Below are positions 28,174 to 37,543 of a DNA stretch of 64,000 nucleotides, piece by piece; the first letter of the stretch is position 1; each line of letters opens with the position of its first letter. The stretch lies in contig JAGRPL010000004.1 of the NCBI GenBank assembly GCA_019449595.1, forward strand, positions 992,001-1,056,000, in the 5' to 3' direction. Below the pieces are notes generated by a model. That model did no database searches. It saw only the letters and a list, made by a program, of their open reading frames with translations, and had not been told where the DNA came from. Made by a program: the position numbers and the translations under genes. Source of the stretch: Rhodoferax sp. GTDB lineage: Bacteria; Pseudomonadota; Gammaproteobacteria; Burkholderiales; Burkholderiaceae_C.

Positions 28174-28548
28174 TCAGGGCTTTGCGGTATGCCAGACGCC
28201 GAGAAATCCGTCACCCGTCTTGTCGCCGGGCTTGCTGTCCTTGGACCAGTAGTACAGAGGCTTGCCCTTGGCGGCCCATTGTTTCTTTCCGTCGTCACGG
28301 GTGATGACGGTGTAGTCGCCGCTGGCCTTGTCGCTGTCCGCTGCCATCAGCGGCGGCCAGTTGGTGGCGCAGCCGCCGTTGCAGGCCGATTTGCCGCTGC
28401 CCTGCGTGTCTTTGTCAAAGGTGTACAGCGTCATGCCGTTGGGGCCGGTCAGTACGCCATCCGATGTATGGGTGGGCGCCATCTCAGCCATGGCGGCGCA
28501 GCCGCCCAGCAGGGCGAAGGTCAGGGTGGCAATGGAAAGCAGTTTCAT
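28174..28548 (-). CDS. Small lipoprotein of the COG4315 type
   Basis: 124 aa. A signal peptide with lipobox LLGGC (Cys17) predicts a lipid anchor. The rest is the short COG4315 repeat domain: DGVLTGPNGMTLYTFDKD, SACNGGCATNWPPL (two paired Cys) and GKPLYYWSKDSKPGDKTGDG. Function is not established in this family. It lies directly upstream of the sigma/anti-sigma pair on the same strand and is probably co-regulated with it. Confidence 0.85.
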   Translation of the reverse strand: MKLLSIATLTFALLGGCAAMAEMAPTHTSDGVLTGPNGMTLYTFDKDTQGSGKSACNGGCATNWPPLMAADSDKASGDYTVITRDDGKKQWAAKGKPLYYWSKDSKPGDKTGDGFLGVWHTAKP

Positions 28549-28638
28549 GGGATGCTCCGGTAAAAGGTGCGCAGAAATGGCTCTGCAACCGGGTAAACGC
28601 TGCCATGTGCCAGTTTATTCCTGGCGGACAAAAAATGT

Positions 28639-29112
28639 TCAGCGACTGCGGCTTTTCATCACGCGCTCGACCTCGCGCTTGCCTTCGCGGTCCTTGATGG
28701 TGTCACGCTTGTCGTGTTCGGCCTTGCCTTTGGCCAGGGCAATCTCGCACTTCACCTTGCCGTCTTTCCAGTGCAGGTTGATGGGCACCAGGGTGTAGCC
28801 CTTCTGCTCCACCTTGCCGATCAGGCGCTGGATCTGCTCCTTGTGCATGAGTAGCTTCTTGGTACGCACGTTGTCCGGATGGACGTGGCTGGAGGCGGTG
28901 TGCAGCGGATTGATCTGCAGACCGATGATGAATAATTCCCCATTGCGGATGACCACGTACCCGTCTGTCAGCTGCACCTTGCCTTCGCGCAGGGACTTGA
29001 CTTCCCATCCCTCCAGAACCAGCCCAGCCTCAAAGCGCTCTTCAAAGAAGTAGTTGTAGGCAGCCTTCTTGTTATCGGCAATGCGGGAATTGGTAACGGG
29101 TTTTTTGGCCAT
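28639..29112 (-). CDS. smpB: SsrA-binding protein SmpB
   Basis: 157 aa from ATG 29112 ([20 protein letters not shown]); a TTG three codons upstream is the alternative. SmpB partners tmRNA in rescue of stalled ribosomes. [40 protein letters not shown] and the basic tail ([18 protein letters not shown]) are diagnostic. Divergent from ratA with an 80-nt gap. No tmRNA gene was recognised in the window. Confidence 0.96.
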   Translation of the reverse strand: MAKKPVTNSRIADNKKAAYNYFFEERFEAGLVLEGWEVKSLREGKVQLTDGYVVIRNGELFIIGLQINPLHTASSHVHPDNVRTKKLLMHKEQIQRLIGKVEQKGYTLVPINLHWKDGKVKCEIALAKGKAEHDKRDTIKDREGKREVERVMKSRSR

Positions 29113-29192
29113 GGGACTCAAATGGGGGTGACTGACGGGAAAAGAAGTAGGGCGGTTGGGCTTGTCTACAATCCCGCGCAGACCTCCATTCT

Positions 29193-29636
29193 ATGAAAAC
29201 CGTTCACAAGTCCGTTTTGATCTGGTACAGCCCGCAGGAAATGTATGTGCTGGTGACCAATGTAGACCAATATCCGCAGTTCCTGCCCTGGTGCGACCAC
29301 GCCAAAGTGGTGGAGCAGGACGCCGCCGGCATGGTCGCCGAGGTGGGGCTGTCTTTTGGCGGTGTGCGCCAGACCTTCACGACCCGCAACGCCCACACGC
29401 CGCAAAGCCGGGTGGACATGGCCTTGGTCAAGGGGCCATTTTCGCGTCTGGATGGGCAGTGGAACTTCTATCCGCTGGGCGACGGTTCGCAGCGCGCCTG
29501 CAAGGTGGAGCTGACGTTGAACTACGGTTTTGACAATGCCACTCTGGGCAAACTGGTGGGACCGGTCTTTGACCGGATTGCGGCGAGCCTGGTGGATGCC
29601 TTCGTCAAGCGCGCCCAACAGGTTTACGGAGACTGA
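29193..29636 (+). CDS. ratA: RatA/COQ10-like START-domain protein
   Basis: 147 aa polyketide-cyclase/START-fold protein. YSPQEMYVLVTNVDQYPQFL, PWCDHAKV and the final LVGPVFDRIAASLVDAFVKR are standard for RatA/COQ10. E. coli RatA has been reported to hinder 70S formation; COQ10 relatives bind ubiquinone, so the core role is uncertain. The smpB/ratA/rnfH neighbourhood is conserved in proteobacteria. Confidence 0.92.
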   Translation: MKTVHKSVLIWYSPQEMYVLVTNVDQYPQFLPWCDHAKVVEQDAAGMVAEVGLSFGGVRQTFTTRNAHTPQSRVDMALVKGPFSRLDGQWNFYPLGDGSQRACKVELTLNYGFDNATLGKLVGPVFDRIAASLVDAFVKRAQQVYGD

Positions 29637-29637
29637 C

Positions 29638-29976
29638 GTGGCGCTTGCCATTACGCTGGTGTATTCGCCGCGGCCCCGTGAGGTTCGGGAGATGGCGCTG
29701 ACCGTGGAGGACGGCTGCACCGTCGGGCAGGCCTTGCAGTCCAGCGGTGTGCTGGCCGAGCTGCCGGTGCCGGATCTGCTGGACCTGTCGTGCGGTGTCT
29801 GGGGGCGCAAGGTGCCGCCTGACCACTTGGTGCAAGCCAACGACCGGATCGAGCTGTACCGGCCCCTCACGGTGGACCCGAAAGTGGCGCGCCGCGAGCG
29901 CTTCGCGCGCCAGGGGGCCAAGAAAGCCGCCGGCCTGTTTGCCAAGCGGCGGGCGGGCGCCAAAGCCGGGTATTGA
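29638..29976 (+). CDS. rnfH: RnfH-family ubiquitin-like protein
   Basis: 112 aa from GTG 29638, with GGAG ~7 nt upstream and only 1 nt after the ratA stop. The beta-grasp RnfH pattern is present: ITLVYSPRPREVREMALTVE, GCTVGQALQSSGV, GVWGRKVPPDHLVQANDRIE and LYRPLTVDPKVARRERF. Also called RatB when paired with ratA. Function is unknown in detail. Confidence 0.9.
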   Translation: MALAITLVYSPRPREVREMALTVEDGCTVGQALQSSGVLAELPVPDLLDLSCGVWGRKVPPDHLVQANDRIELYRPLTVDPKVARRERFARQGAKKAAGLFAKRRAGAKAGY

Positions 29977-30003
29977 GGGCCGCCGCGGGGCGGCGCCAGC
30001 GGG

Positions 30004-30522
30004 TTACTTGCAGTCGGTGTCGATGACGCTTTGGATGCGCTTGGCTTCGGCTGCCCGCGCAGCGTCGTCCATGATCTCGCGCTCACCTGCCGCGTTGGTA
30101 CGCGAGATCCGGATGCCGGAATCAAAAGTCGTCTTGGCCTGCTTGGCGCGGGCGCAATTTTCAATCTTGGCCTTGGTGATGCGCTCTTCCTCGGCTTTGC
30201 GCTTGGCGGCCTCGGCGTCGGCGGTTTGTTTCTTCTTGGCTTCCAGGTCCTTGTCAACACCGGTTGACTTGCCGCCATTGCCGGCCAGTGGGGCGGCGGC
30301 GGGACTGGCTGCGTCGGCAGCGGCCCCGGTGTCCAGGGCGGGCGTTACGGCCGGCAGCTTGCCGGCAGGGCGTTTCAGGATGTTTTTATCCAGAATGTCG
30401 GCCGGCGGCGCGCGGTCGCTGAACACCTTGTGACCGTCCTTGTCGATCCATTGCCACTGGGCAGATGCCGCAACACAGGCGCTGGCCAGGGTAAAAGTCA
30501 GAATTTTCTGGAGAATTTTCAT
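30004..30522 (-). CDS. DUF4124 periplasmic protein
   Basis: 172 aa from ATG 30522. Signal peptide (MKILQKILTFTLASACVAAS, cut near SAQ) is followed by the short DUF4124 motif (WQWIDKDGHKVFSDRAPPAD), a Pro/Ala linker and a charged helical region (EAKKKQTADAEAAKRKAEEE). Two Cys near the end (NCARAK, DTDCK) could pair. Unknown function, common in betaproteobacteria. It lies in the opposite orientation between rnfH and guaB. Confidence 0.82.
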   Translation of the reverse strand: MKILQKILTFTLASACVAASAQWQWIDKDGHKVFSDRAPPADILDKNILKRPAGKLPAVTPALDTGAAADAASPAAAPLAGNGGKSTGVDKDLEAKKKQTADAEAAKRKAEEERITKAKIENCARAKQAKTTFDSGIRISRTNAAGEREIMDDAARAAEAKRIQSVIDTDCK

Positions 30523-30616
30523 GGCCGAAGTGTAGCGTTCGAAGACCGGGGTAGCCTGACTGGGGAGCGTTCGGTTGCAATTTTTCGGCCCTTTTATCCC
30601 AACCGATGCATTTTGA

Positions 30617-32128
<1,512 letters not shown>

Positions 32129-32139
32129 TCGTTTTTGAC

Positions 32140-33759
32140 ATGCAGCACCAGAAAATCCTCATTCTCGACTTCGGTTCCCAGGTTACCCAGCTGATTGCGC
32201 GCCGCGTGCGCGAAGCCCATGTGTTCTGTGAGGTGCATCCCTGCGATGTCTCTGATGCCTGGATTCGTGACTATGCCAAGGACGGTCAGCTCAAGGGAGT
32301 GATTCTTTCGGGTAGCCACGCCAGCGTGTACGAAGAGAGCACAGACAAGGCACCGCAGGCCGTGTTTGAGCTGGGGGTTCCGGTGCTGGGCATTTGCTAT
32401 GGCATGCAAACCATGGCGCAGCAGCTGGGCGGCAAGGTGGAAGCCGGGCACACCCGGGAGTTTGGTGCGGCGCAAATCCGCGCGCGCGGCCACACCCGCC
32501 TGTTTGACGGCATTCAGGACAGCGCCACGGCCGAAGGCCATGGCCTGCTCGATGTCTGGATGAGCCATGGCGACAAGGTGACCGAGATGCCACCGGGCTT
32601 CAAGATCATGGCCTCCAATGACGCTTGCCCGATTGCCGGCATGGCTGACGAGACGCGCCGGTTCTACGCCGTTCAGTTCCACCCCGAGGTGACCCACACC
32701 CGGCAGGGGCAGGCGATCCTGAACCGTTTTGTGCTGGATATCTGCGCCACCCGTCCCGACTGGATCATGGGAGACTACATTGCCGAGGCGGTGGAGAAGA
32801 TCCGTGCCCAGGTCGGGGCCGAGGAGGTGATCCTGGGGCTGTCTGGTGGCGTGGATTCGTCGGTGGCGGCGGCCCTGATTCACCGTGCCATTGGCGATCA
32901 ACTCACCTGTGTGTTTGTGGACCACGGCCTGCTGCGCCTGAACGAAGGCGACATGGTGATGGAGATGTTTGCCGGCAAGCTCCACGCCAAGGTCATTCGT
33001 GTGGACGCCAGCGAGCTGTTCCTGGGCAAGCTGGCTGGCGTGAGCGAGCCGGAAGCCAAGCGCAAGATCATTGGCGGGCTTTTTGTTGATGTCTTCAAGT
33101 CGGAAGCGGCCAAACTCAAGGCGGGCGACGGCGGACACAAGGGCGCATCCTTTTTGGCCCAGGGCACCATCTACCCCGACGTGATCGAGTCCGGTGGAGC
33201 CAAGAGCAAGAAAGCGGTCACCATCAAGAGCCACCACAATGTCGGGGGCTTGCCGGAGCAGCTGGGCCTGAAACTTCTAGAGCCGTTGCGCGAACTGTTC
33301 AAGGACGAGGTGCGTGAACTCGGTGTGGCCCTGGGCCTGCCGCATGACATGGTGTACCGCCATCCGTTCCCGGGGCCAGGCCTGGGGGTGCGCATCCTGG
33401 GCGAGGTGAAGAAGGAGTACGCCGACCTGCTGCGCCGCGCCGATGCCATCTTCATTGAAGAACTGCGCAACTTCCGGGATGAGACCACCGGCAAGACCTG
33501 GTACGACCTGACCAGCCAGGCCTTTACCGTGTTCCTGCCGGTCAAGAGCGTGGGCGTGATGGGGGATGGCCGCACCTACGATTACGTAGTTGCCCTGCGC
33601 GCCGTGCAAACCAGCGACTTCATGACAGCGGACTGGGCTGAACTGCCCTATGCGCTCCTGAAGAAGGTGTCGGGACGCATCATCAACGAGGTGCGTGGCA
33701 TCAACCGGGTGACTTACGACGTGTCCAGCAAGCCGCCCGCAACCATTGAGTGGGAGTAA
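32140..33759 (+). CDS. guaA: GMP synthase (glutamine-hydrolysing)
   Basis: 539 aa. The class I glutamine amidotransferase half has the nucleophile Cys in [17 protein letters not shown] and the His/Glu in FHPEVTHT. The ATP-pyrophosphatase half has [17 protein letters not shown], and the C-terminal dimerisation domain ends in [18 protein letters not shown]. It converts XMP to GMP. It forms a two-gene operon with guaB and is followed by a terminator. Confidence 0.97.
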   Translation: MQHQKILILDFGSQVTQLIARRVREAHVFCEVHPCDVSDAWIRDYAKDGQLKGVILSGSHASVYEESTDKAPQAVFELGVPVLGICYGMQTMAQQLGGKVEAGHTREFGAAQIRARGHTRLFDGIQDSATAEGHGLLDVWMSHGDKVTEMPPGFKIMASNDACPIAGMADETRRFYAVQFHPEVTHTRQGQAILNRFVLDICATRPDWIMGDYIAEAVEKIRAQVGAEEVILGLSGGVDSSVAAALIHRAIGDQLTCVFVDHGLLRLNEGDMVMEMFAGKLHAKVIRVDASELFLGKLAGVSEPEAKRKIIGGLFVDVFKSEAAKLKAGDGGHKGASFLAQGTIYPDVIESGGAKSKKAVTIKSHHNVGGLPEQLGLKLLEPLRELFKDEVRELGVALGLPHDMVYRHPFPGPGLGVRILGEVKKEYADLLRRADAIFIEELRNFRDETTGKTWYDLTSQAFTVFLPVKSVGVMGDGRTYDYVVALRAVQTSDFMTADWAELPYALLKKVSGRIINEVRGINRVTYDVSSKPPATIEWE

Positions 33760-33804
33760 GACCCCACGGCGATGTGAGGCGTCTCTGACGCATCGGTGAA
33801 CATG

Positions 33805-33830
33805 AACCCAGGCAAGTCCTGGGTTTTTTT
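33805..33830 (+). terminator. Rho-independent terminator of guaBA
   Basis: AACCCAGG (33805-33812) pairs with CCTGGGTT (33818-33825) around CAAGT, followed by an unbroken T run to 33830. It lies 46 nt after guaA and separates it from the respiratory cluster. Confidence 0.9.
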
Positions 33831-33958
33831 ATGCCATTCGGCGCCGTTAGGAATAACCCTGTAGTAACCGGGAATCAAAGGGTATACAAGTCGGGGTGCG
33901 ATTGGGGGTGGCGTGCGTGGATGGACGTCTTTGACCTGTGTTTAAACATGTAAATTGT

Positions 33959-34000
33959 TTAACACATATCAAACAAACATACATTGCATCTGCCTAAAAT
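33959..34000 (+). promoter_or_regulatory. FNR/Dnr-like box and -10 of the respiratory cluster
   Basis: TTAACACATATCAA (33959-33972) matches the FNR/Dnr consensus TTGAT-N4-ATCAA with a perfect right half and a left half TTAAC. TAAAAT (33995-34000) is a good -10. If transcription starts at ~34007, the box centre is at -41.5, the class II activator position, and no -35 is needed. The cluster encodes its own Dnr-like regulator (44860-45570). Seen directly: the motifs and spacing. Inferred: activator identity. Confidence 0.6.
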
Positions 34001-34055
34001 CGCGGCATTCGCCGGATACCGTTTCGTCGATGGAACTCTACTCAAGGATAACGCC

Positions 34056-34241
34056 ATGTCGCAAACCGATCACTCCCATGCTTCGCAGCACGCAACTGAC
34101 AATCCCAATGAGCCCGTGCCGCTGATGCAGCAATTGCTCGACAACCCCTTCCTGTTGCTGTTCCTCGGCGTTCTGATTCCCATGGTCGTTTACTCCCTGT
34201 GGGGCGTAATCGATATCTTGACTGTGCCGCTCGCCAAGTAA
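34056..34241 (+). CDS. Small single-span membrane protein, first gene of the respiratory cluster
   Basis: 61 aa from ATG 34056; an upstream in-frame ATG at 33984 lies before the predicted transcript start, so I reject it. A His/Asn-rich hydrophilic N-terminus (~25 residues) precedes one membrane span (NPFLLLFLGVLIPMVVYSLW). Its position directly ahead of the CuA subunit suggests a small accessory subunit, comparable in size and place to subunit IIa-like peptides of ba3-type oxidases. I do not recognise the family; role is inference. Confidence 0.7.
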   Translation: MSQTDHSHASQHATDNPNEPVPLMQQLLDNPFLLLFLGVLIPMVVYSLWGVIDILTVPLAK

Positions 34242-34291
34242 TTCACGGTCCATTCTTCGTAAACACCTAACAAAAACCTAGGAGAAAGCAT

Positions 34292-34831
34292 ATGAGCGCA
34301 ATATTGCCGCCGGCAGAACGGCTGTGGTGGAAGCACCCACTGGATCGCGTGGAGGGAACCTGGATCGTTATTGCCTTGGTCTGGTGCCTGAGCATGTTCG
34401 CCATGATGGTGGGCTGGCACATATACGGCAAGCAGAACCTGTCGACCGAAACCTACCGCACTACGCCGGAGCAGTTCTCTGTCAAGGCGCAGGCCATGGT
34501 GGACAAATACACGGTTCGCACTGAAACAGAAGGCAACATTCCCGTGGTGGCTCCGCCCCCGGGCAGTGATGTGTACCTCACAGCCCGCCTGTGGAACTTC
34601 TGGCCCATCATTGAGCTGGAAAAAGACAAGACCTACCGCTTGCATCTCACGTCGATGGATTACAACCACGGCTTTTCGCTGCAACCCGCCAATATCAACA
34701 TCCAGATCGTGCCAGGGTATGAGCACGTGGTGAAGGTTACGCCGAACAAGGCTGGTACTTATTCGGTCGTTTGTAACGAATTTTGTGGAATCAACCATCA
34801 CACGATGGTGAGTCGCATTTACGTGAAATAA
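34292..34831 (+). CDS. CuA-containing heme-copper oxidoreductase subunit II (NorS-like)
   Basis: 179 aa, preceded by AGGAG. One N-terminal span (residues ~24-43) anchors a periplasmic cupredoxin domain. The CuA ligands are complete: His126 (MDYNHGFSLQP) and Cys161, Cys165, His169, Met172 in CNEFCGINHHTM. It accepts electrons from cytochrome c or a cupredoxin and passes them to subunit I, 1 nt downstream. The one-span form is like ba3-type subunit II and the NorS subunit of sNOR enzymes. Confidence 0.88.
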   Translation: MSAILPPAERLWWKHPLDRVEGTWIVIALVWCLSMFAMMVGWHIYGKQNLSTETYRTTPEQFSVKAQAMVDKYTVRTETEGNIPVVAPPPGSDVYLTARLWNFWPIIELEKDKTYRLHLTSMDYNHGFSLQPANINIQIVPGYEHVVKVTPNKAGTYSVVCNEFCGINHHTMVSRIYVK

Positions 34832-34832
34832 G

Positions 34833-36539
34833 GTGACGCAGATGACAACGACTACTTACCGTACCTGCCCGCGTTCCGGGCTTCAATTTGAATCGCAGGC
34901 CGAGAAGCTGATGATTGCGAACGCCGTCACGGCGGTCGTGGCGCTGCTGGTTGGCGGCATTCTCGCCATTGGCGTGGTGTTGACACGCTGGCCCACCGTG
35001 CACTGGCTGGCTGCAGACACCTTCTACATGGTGCTGACCGCACACGGCATTGACATGCTGATTTACTGGATCATCTTTTTCGAGATGGCCGTGCTCTATT
35101 TCTGCTCATCTACCTTGCTGCGGTGTCGCATTGCGACGCCAAAGGTCGCTTGGGCAGCTTTTGCGCTGATGCTGGTCGGTGCCATCACGAACAATGTGGC
35201 GGTCTTCCAGGGTAGCTCCAGCGTCATGATGACGTCCTATGTGCCCATGATGGCTGCGCCGTCGTTTTATTTGGGCCTGATCCTGTTCGCAGTGGGCGCC
35301 CTGATTGGCTGCTTTGTGTTCTTCGGCACATTGGTGATCGCCAAGCGCGACAAGACTTACCAAGGCTCCGTACCGTTGGTGACCTTTGGTGCCATCGTTG
35401 CAGCCATCATTGCCGTGTTCACCATCACATCGGGTGCCATCATTCTGATTCCAACGTTCCTGTTGTCCATCGGCTTGATCAGCGCAGTTGACCCCCTGAT
35501 TTACCGCACCATCTGGTGGGCCTTCGGTCACTCGTCCCAGCAGATCAACGTGGCTGCGCACATCTCCATCTGGTATGCCGTGGCAGCGATTGCCTTCGGT
35601 GCCAAGCCCATGTCCGAGCGTGTGAGTCGCGGCGCTTTCCTGCTGTACATCCTGTTCCTGCAACTGGCCAGCGCGCACCACTTGCTGGCCGACCCCGGCG
35701 TCAGCACCGCCTGGAAAGTGGTCAACACCAGCTACTTCATGTATTTCGCCGTGCTGGCGTCCATGATCCACGGCTTGACCATTCCCGGCGCCATTGAAGT
35801 GGCTCAACGTGCCAAGGGTTTCAACAACGGTCTTTTCGAGTGGTTGCGCAAGGCGCCCTGGGGTAACCCGGTGTTCTCGGGGGTGTTCATTTCCCTGATC
35901 GGCTTCGGTTTCCTCGGCGGCATCTCCGGCGTGATGATGGGTACCGAGCAGCTCAACATGATCATCCACAACACGATTTACGTGCCGGGCCACTTCCACG
36001 CCACCGTGGTCGTGGGTACCACCCTGTCCTTCATGGCTTTGACGTATTTCCTGATTCCCGTGCTGTTCCGCCGGGAGATGATCAACCCTGGCCTGGCGAA
36101 GGTGCAGCCATACCTGTTCGGCCTGTCGATGTACTTCTTCTGTCTGGTCATGATGGGCGCCGGTACGCTGGGCGTTTCCCGCCGTCACTGGGACATGGCC
36201 TTCAATGGCTCCCCCATGGCTTACGAATGGCCGGGTGCTGCCTACCTGCTGATGGGTCTGGTCGGTATCGCCGGTATCTCTGCTATCGTTGGTGGTGCCA
36301 TCTACATCTACATCACGGTGGGTTCACTGCTGTGGGGCAAGAAGCTGAGCGCGGGTAACACCAGTGCCAATTTCACTCCCATTCCTCCCACAGCACCGAC
36401 CGCCGTTGCGCAGTCGTACGGTTCTGCCGGCTTTGCGGCACCGGGCACCTTTGTCCTGGCCATGGTGTTCTTGGTGTCGTTTGTTCTGTACTACTTCATC
36501 AACTGGAAATACCTGTCCCAGGTATGGGGATTGAGCTAA
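34833..36539 (+). CDS. Heme-copper subunit I lacking the active-site Tyr (NorY/sNOR-like)
   Basis: 568 aa, ~13 spans. Ligands are complete: His71 (low-spin heme, LTAHGIDMLIYW), His233, His282 and His283 (CuB), His387 and His389 (VPGHFHATVV). HHLLADPGVSTAWK resembles B-family (ba3) oxidases. However, the H-x3-Y that supplies the cross-linked Tyr in A/B oxidases is HSSQQ (233-237): Tyr is replaced by Gln237. Loss of this Tyr is expected of NO reductases, and the order subunit II, subunit I, then a SCO/SenC protein resembles the norSY-senC cluster of ammonia oxidisers. I therefore favour a cytochrome c-dependent NO reductase over an O2 reductase. Confidence 0.75.
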   Translation: MTQMTTTTYRTCPRSGLQFESQAEKLMIANAVTAVVALLVGGILAIGVVLTRWPTVHWLAADTFYMVLTAHGIDMLIYWIIFFEMAVLYFCSSTLLRCRIATPKVAWAAFALMLVGAITNNVAVFQGSSSVMMTSYVPMMAAPSFYLGLILFAVGALIGCFVFFGTLVIAKRDKTYQGSVPLVTFGAIVAAIIAVFTITSGAIILIPTFLLSIGLISAVDPLIYRTIWWAFGHSSQQINVAAHISIWYAVAAIAFGAKPMSERVSRGAFLLYILFLQLASAHHLLADPGVSTAWKVVNTSYFMYFAVLASMIHGLTIPGAIEVAQRAKGFNNGLFEWLRKAPWGNPVFSGVFISLIGFGFLGGISGVMMGTEQLNMIIHNTIYVPGHFHATVVVGTTLSFMALTYFLIPVLFRREMINPGLAKVQPYLFGLSMYFFCLVMMGAGTLGVSRRHWDMAFNGSPMAYEWPGAAYLLMGLVGIAGISAIVGGAIYIYITVGSLLWGKKLSAGNTSANFTPIPPTAPTAVAQSYGSAGFAAPGTFVLAMVFLVSFVLYYFINWKYLSQVWGLS

Positions 36540-36550
36540 TCCGGTAAAAC

Positions 36551-36574
36551 GTACGCGGGCCTCGGCCCGCGTAC
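36551..36574 (+). other. Strong intercistronic hairpin
   Basis: Perfect inverted repeat GTACGCGGGCC / GGCCCGCGTAC with a minimal TC centre, between the subunit I and heme synthase genes. No T run follows, so it is not a typical terminator. It may stabilise the upstream mRNA segment or limit read-through, giving more catalytic subunit than assembly factor. Confidence 0.7.
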
Positions 36575-36623
36575 TGCCTTACTGCCTCTCGCACCGCAAG
36601 GAAAAACTAGGACGAAGAACGAG

Positions 36624-37520
36624 ATGCTGAATACCAAGCCATCCGGCACAACAGCCTCCATGCGCATGACCCGCAATGTTCTGGGTTTATTCAAGCTTCG
36701 CATTGGCTTCATGATCATGATCACCGCACTGGTCGGCTTGGCGGTTACGCCGGGACCGTCCCTGGGCTGGCCCAAATTGCTGGTGCTGGCGGTGGCAGTG
36801 CTTCTGTCTTCGGCCAGTGCCGGGGCGTTCAACCAGTATTACGAGCATGACAGCGACCGCCTGATGGCGCGCACCAGAGGCCGCGCGTTTGCCACCGGGG
36901 CCTTGCCTCATACACCCGCGTGGCTGTGGCTCATGGCGGCCGTGCTGGCTGCATCCGTCTTGTGCGCCGGTTGGGTGCTCAATCCGGTGTCGGCGGTGTT
37001 TGTGTTCTTGGGTGCGTTTTTCTACGCCATTGTGTATACCGTCTGGCTCAAACGCCGGAGCTGGCTCAACATTGTGGTGGGAGGACTGGCGGGAAGTTTT
37101 GCGGTTCTGGCGGGGGCGGCAGCGGTCGACCCCCAAATAGGCCCGTTGCCGTTCCTGCTGGCTACCGTGCTGTTTTTGTGGACACCACCGCATTTCTGGA
37201 GCCTGGCCATTGCCAATGAGGCCGAGTACGCAGCCGCTGGCATCCCCATGTTGCCGGTCGTGGTGGGCGTTCCGCGGGCTGCACGCGTTGTGCTGTGGAG
37301 TACCGTGGCACTGGCCCTGACCGCATTGTTGCCCGTTTTCTTTGGCGCCGGTGTCATCTATTTGCTGGGTGCCCTGGCGGGCGGTGGTTACTTTGTCTAC
37401 AAGGCATCGCAGCTGGCCCGCACCCCGACGCGCAAGACAGCCATGGGGGCATTCTTCGCCTCGCTGGTTCAGCTCAGCCTGCTCCTGGTGACGGCAACCC
37501 TCGACAGGCTGGCGTATTGA
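36624..37520 (+). CDS. Protoheme IX farnesyltransferase homologue (heme O synthase, CyoE/CtaB type)
   Basis: 298 aa UbiA-superfamily prenyltransferase with ~8 spans. The prenyl-diphosphate motif is NQYYEHDSDRLMARTRGRA, and the second-loop YTVWLKRRSWLNIVVGG and WTPPHFWSLAI are CyoE-type. It would add the farnesyl group to heme B. Its place inside the cluster implies that at least one of the two heme-copper subunits uses heme O or a heme derived from it. Standard CyoE has D-x3-D where this has E/H-D-x-D, but the pattern is conserved enough to expect activity. Confidence 0.85.
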   Translation: MLNTKPSGTTASMRMTRNVLGLFKLRIGFMIMITALVGLAVTPGPSLGWPKLLVLAVAVLLSSASAGAFNQYYEHDSDRLMARTRGRAFATGALPHTPAWLWLMAAVLAASVLCAGWVLNPVSAVFVFLGAFFYAIVYTVWLKRRSWLNIVVGGLAGSFAVLAGAAAVDPQIGPLPFLLATVLFLWTPPHFWSLAIANEAEYAAAGIPMLPVVVGVPRAARVVLWSTVALALTALLPVFFGAGVIYLLGALAGGGYFVYKASQLARTPTRKTAMGAFFASLVQLSLLLVTATLDRLAY

Positions 37521-37543
37521 AACAGGATTCCGGGTTCGGCGCC

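Noticed and set aside
34292-36539. Ordinary aa3- or ba3-type cytochrome c oxidase
   Set aside because: Subunit I lacks the H-x3-Y active-site Tyr (HSSQQ instead), no subunit III is present, and the neighbours are Dnr-like regulation and unusual cytochrome b fusions.
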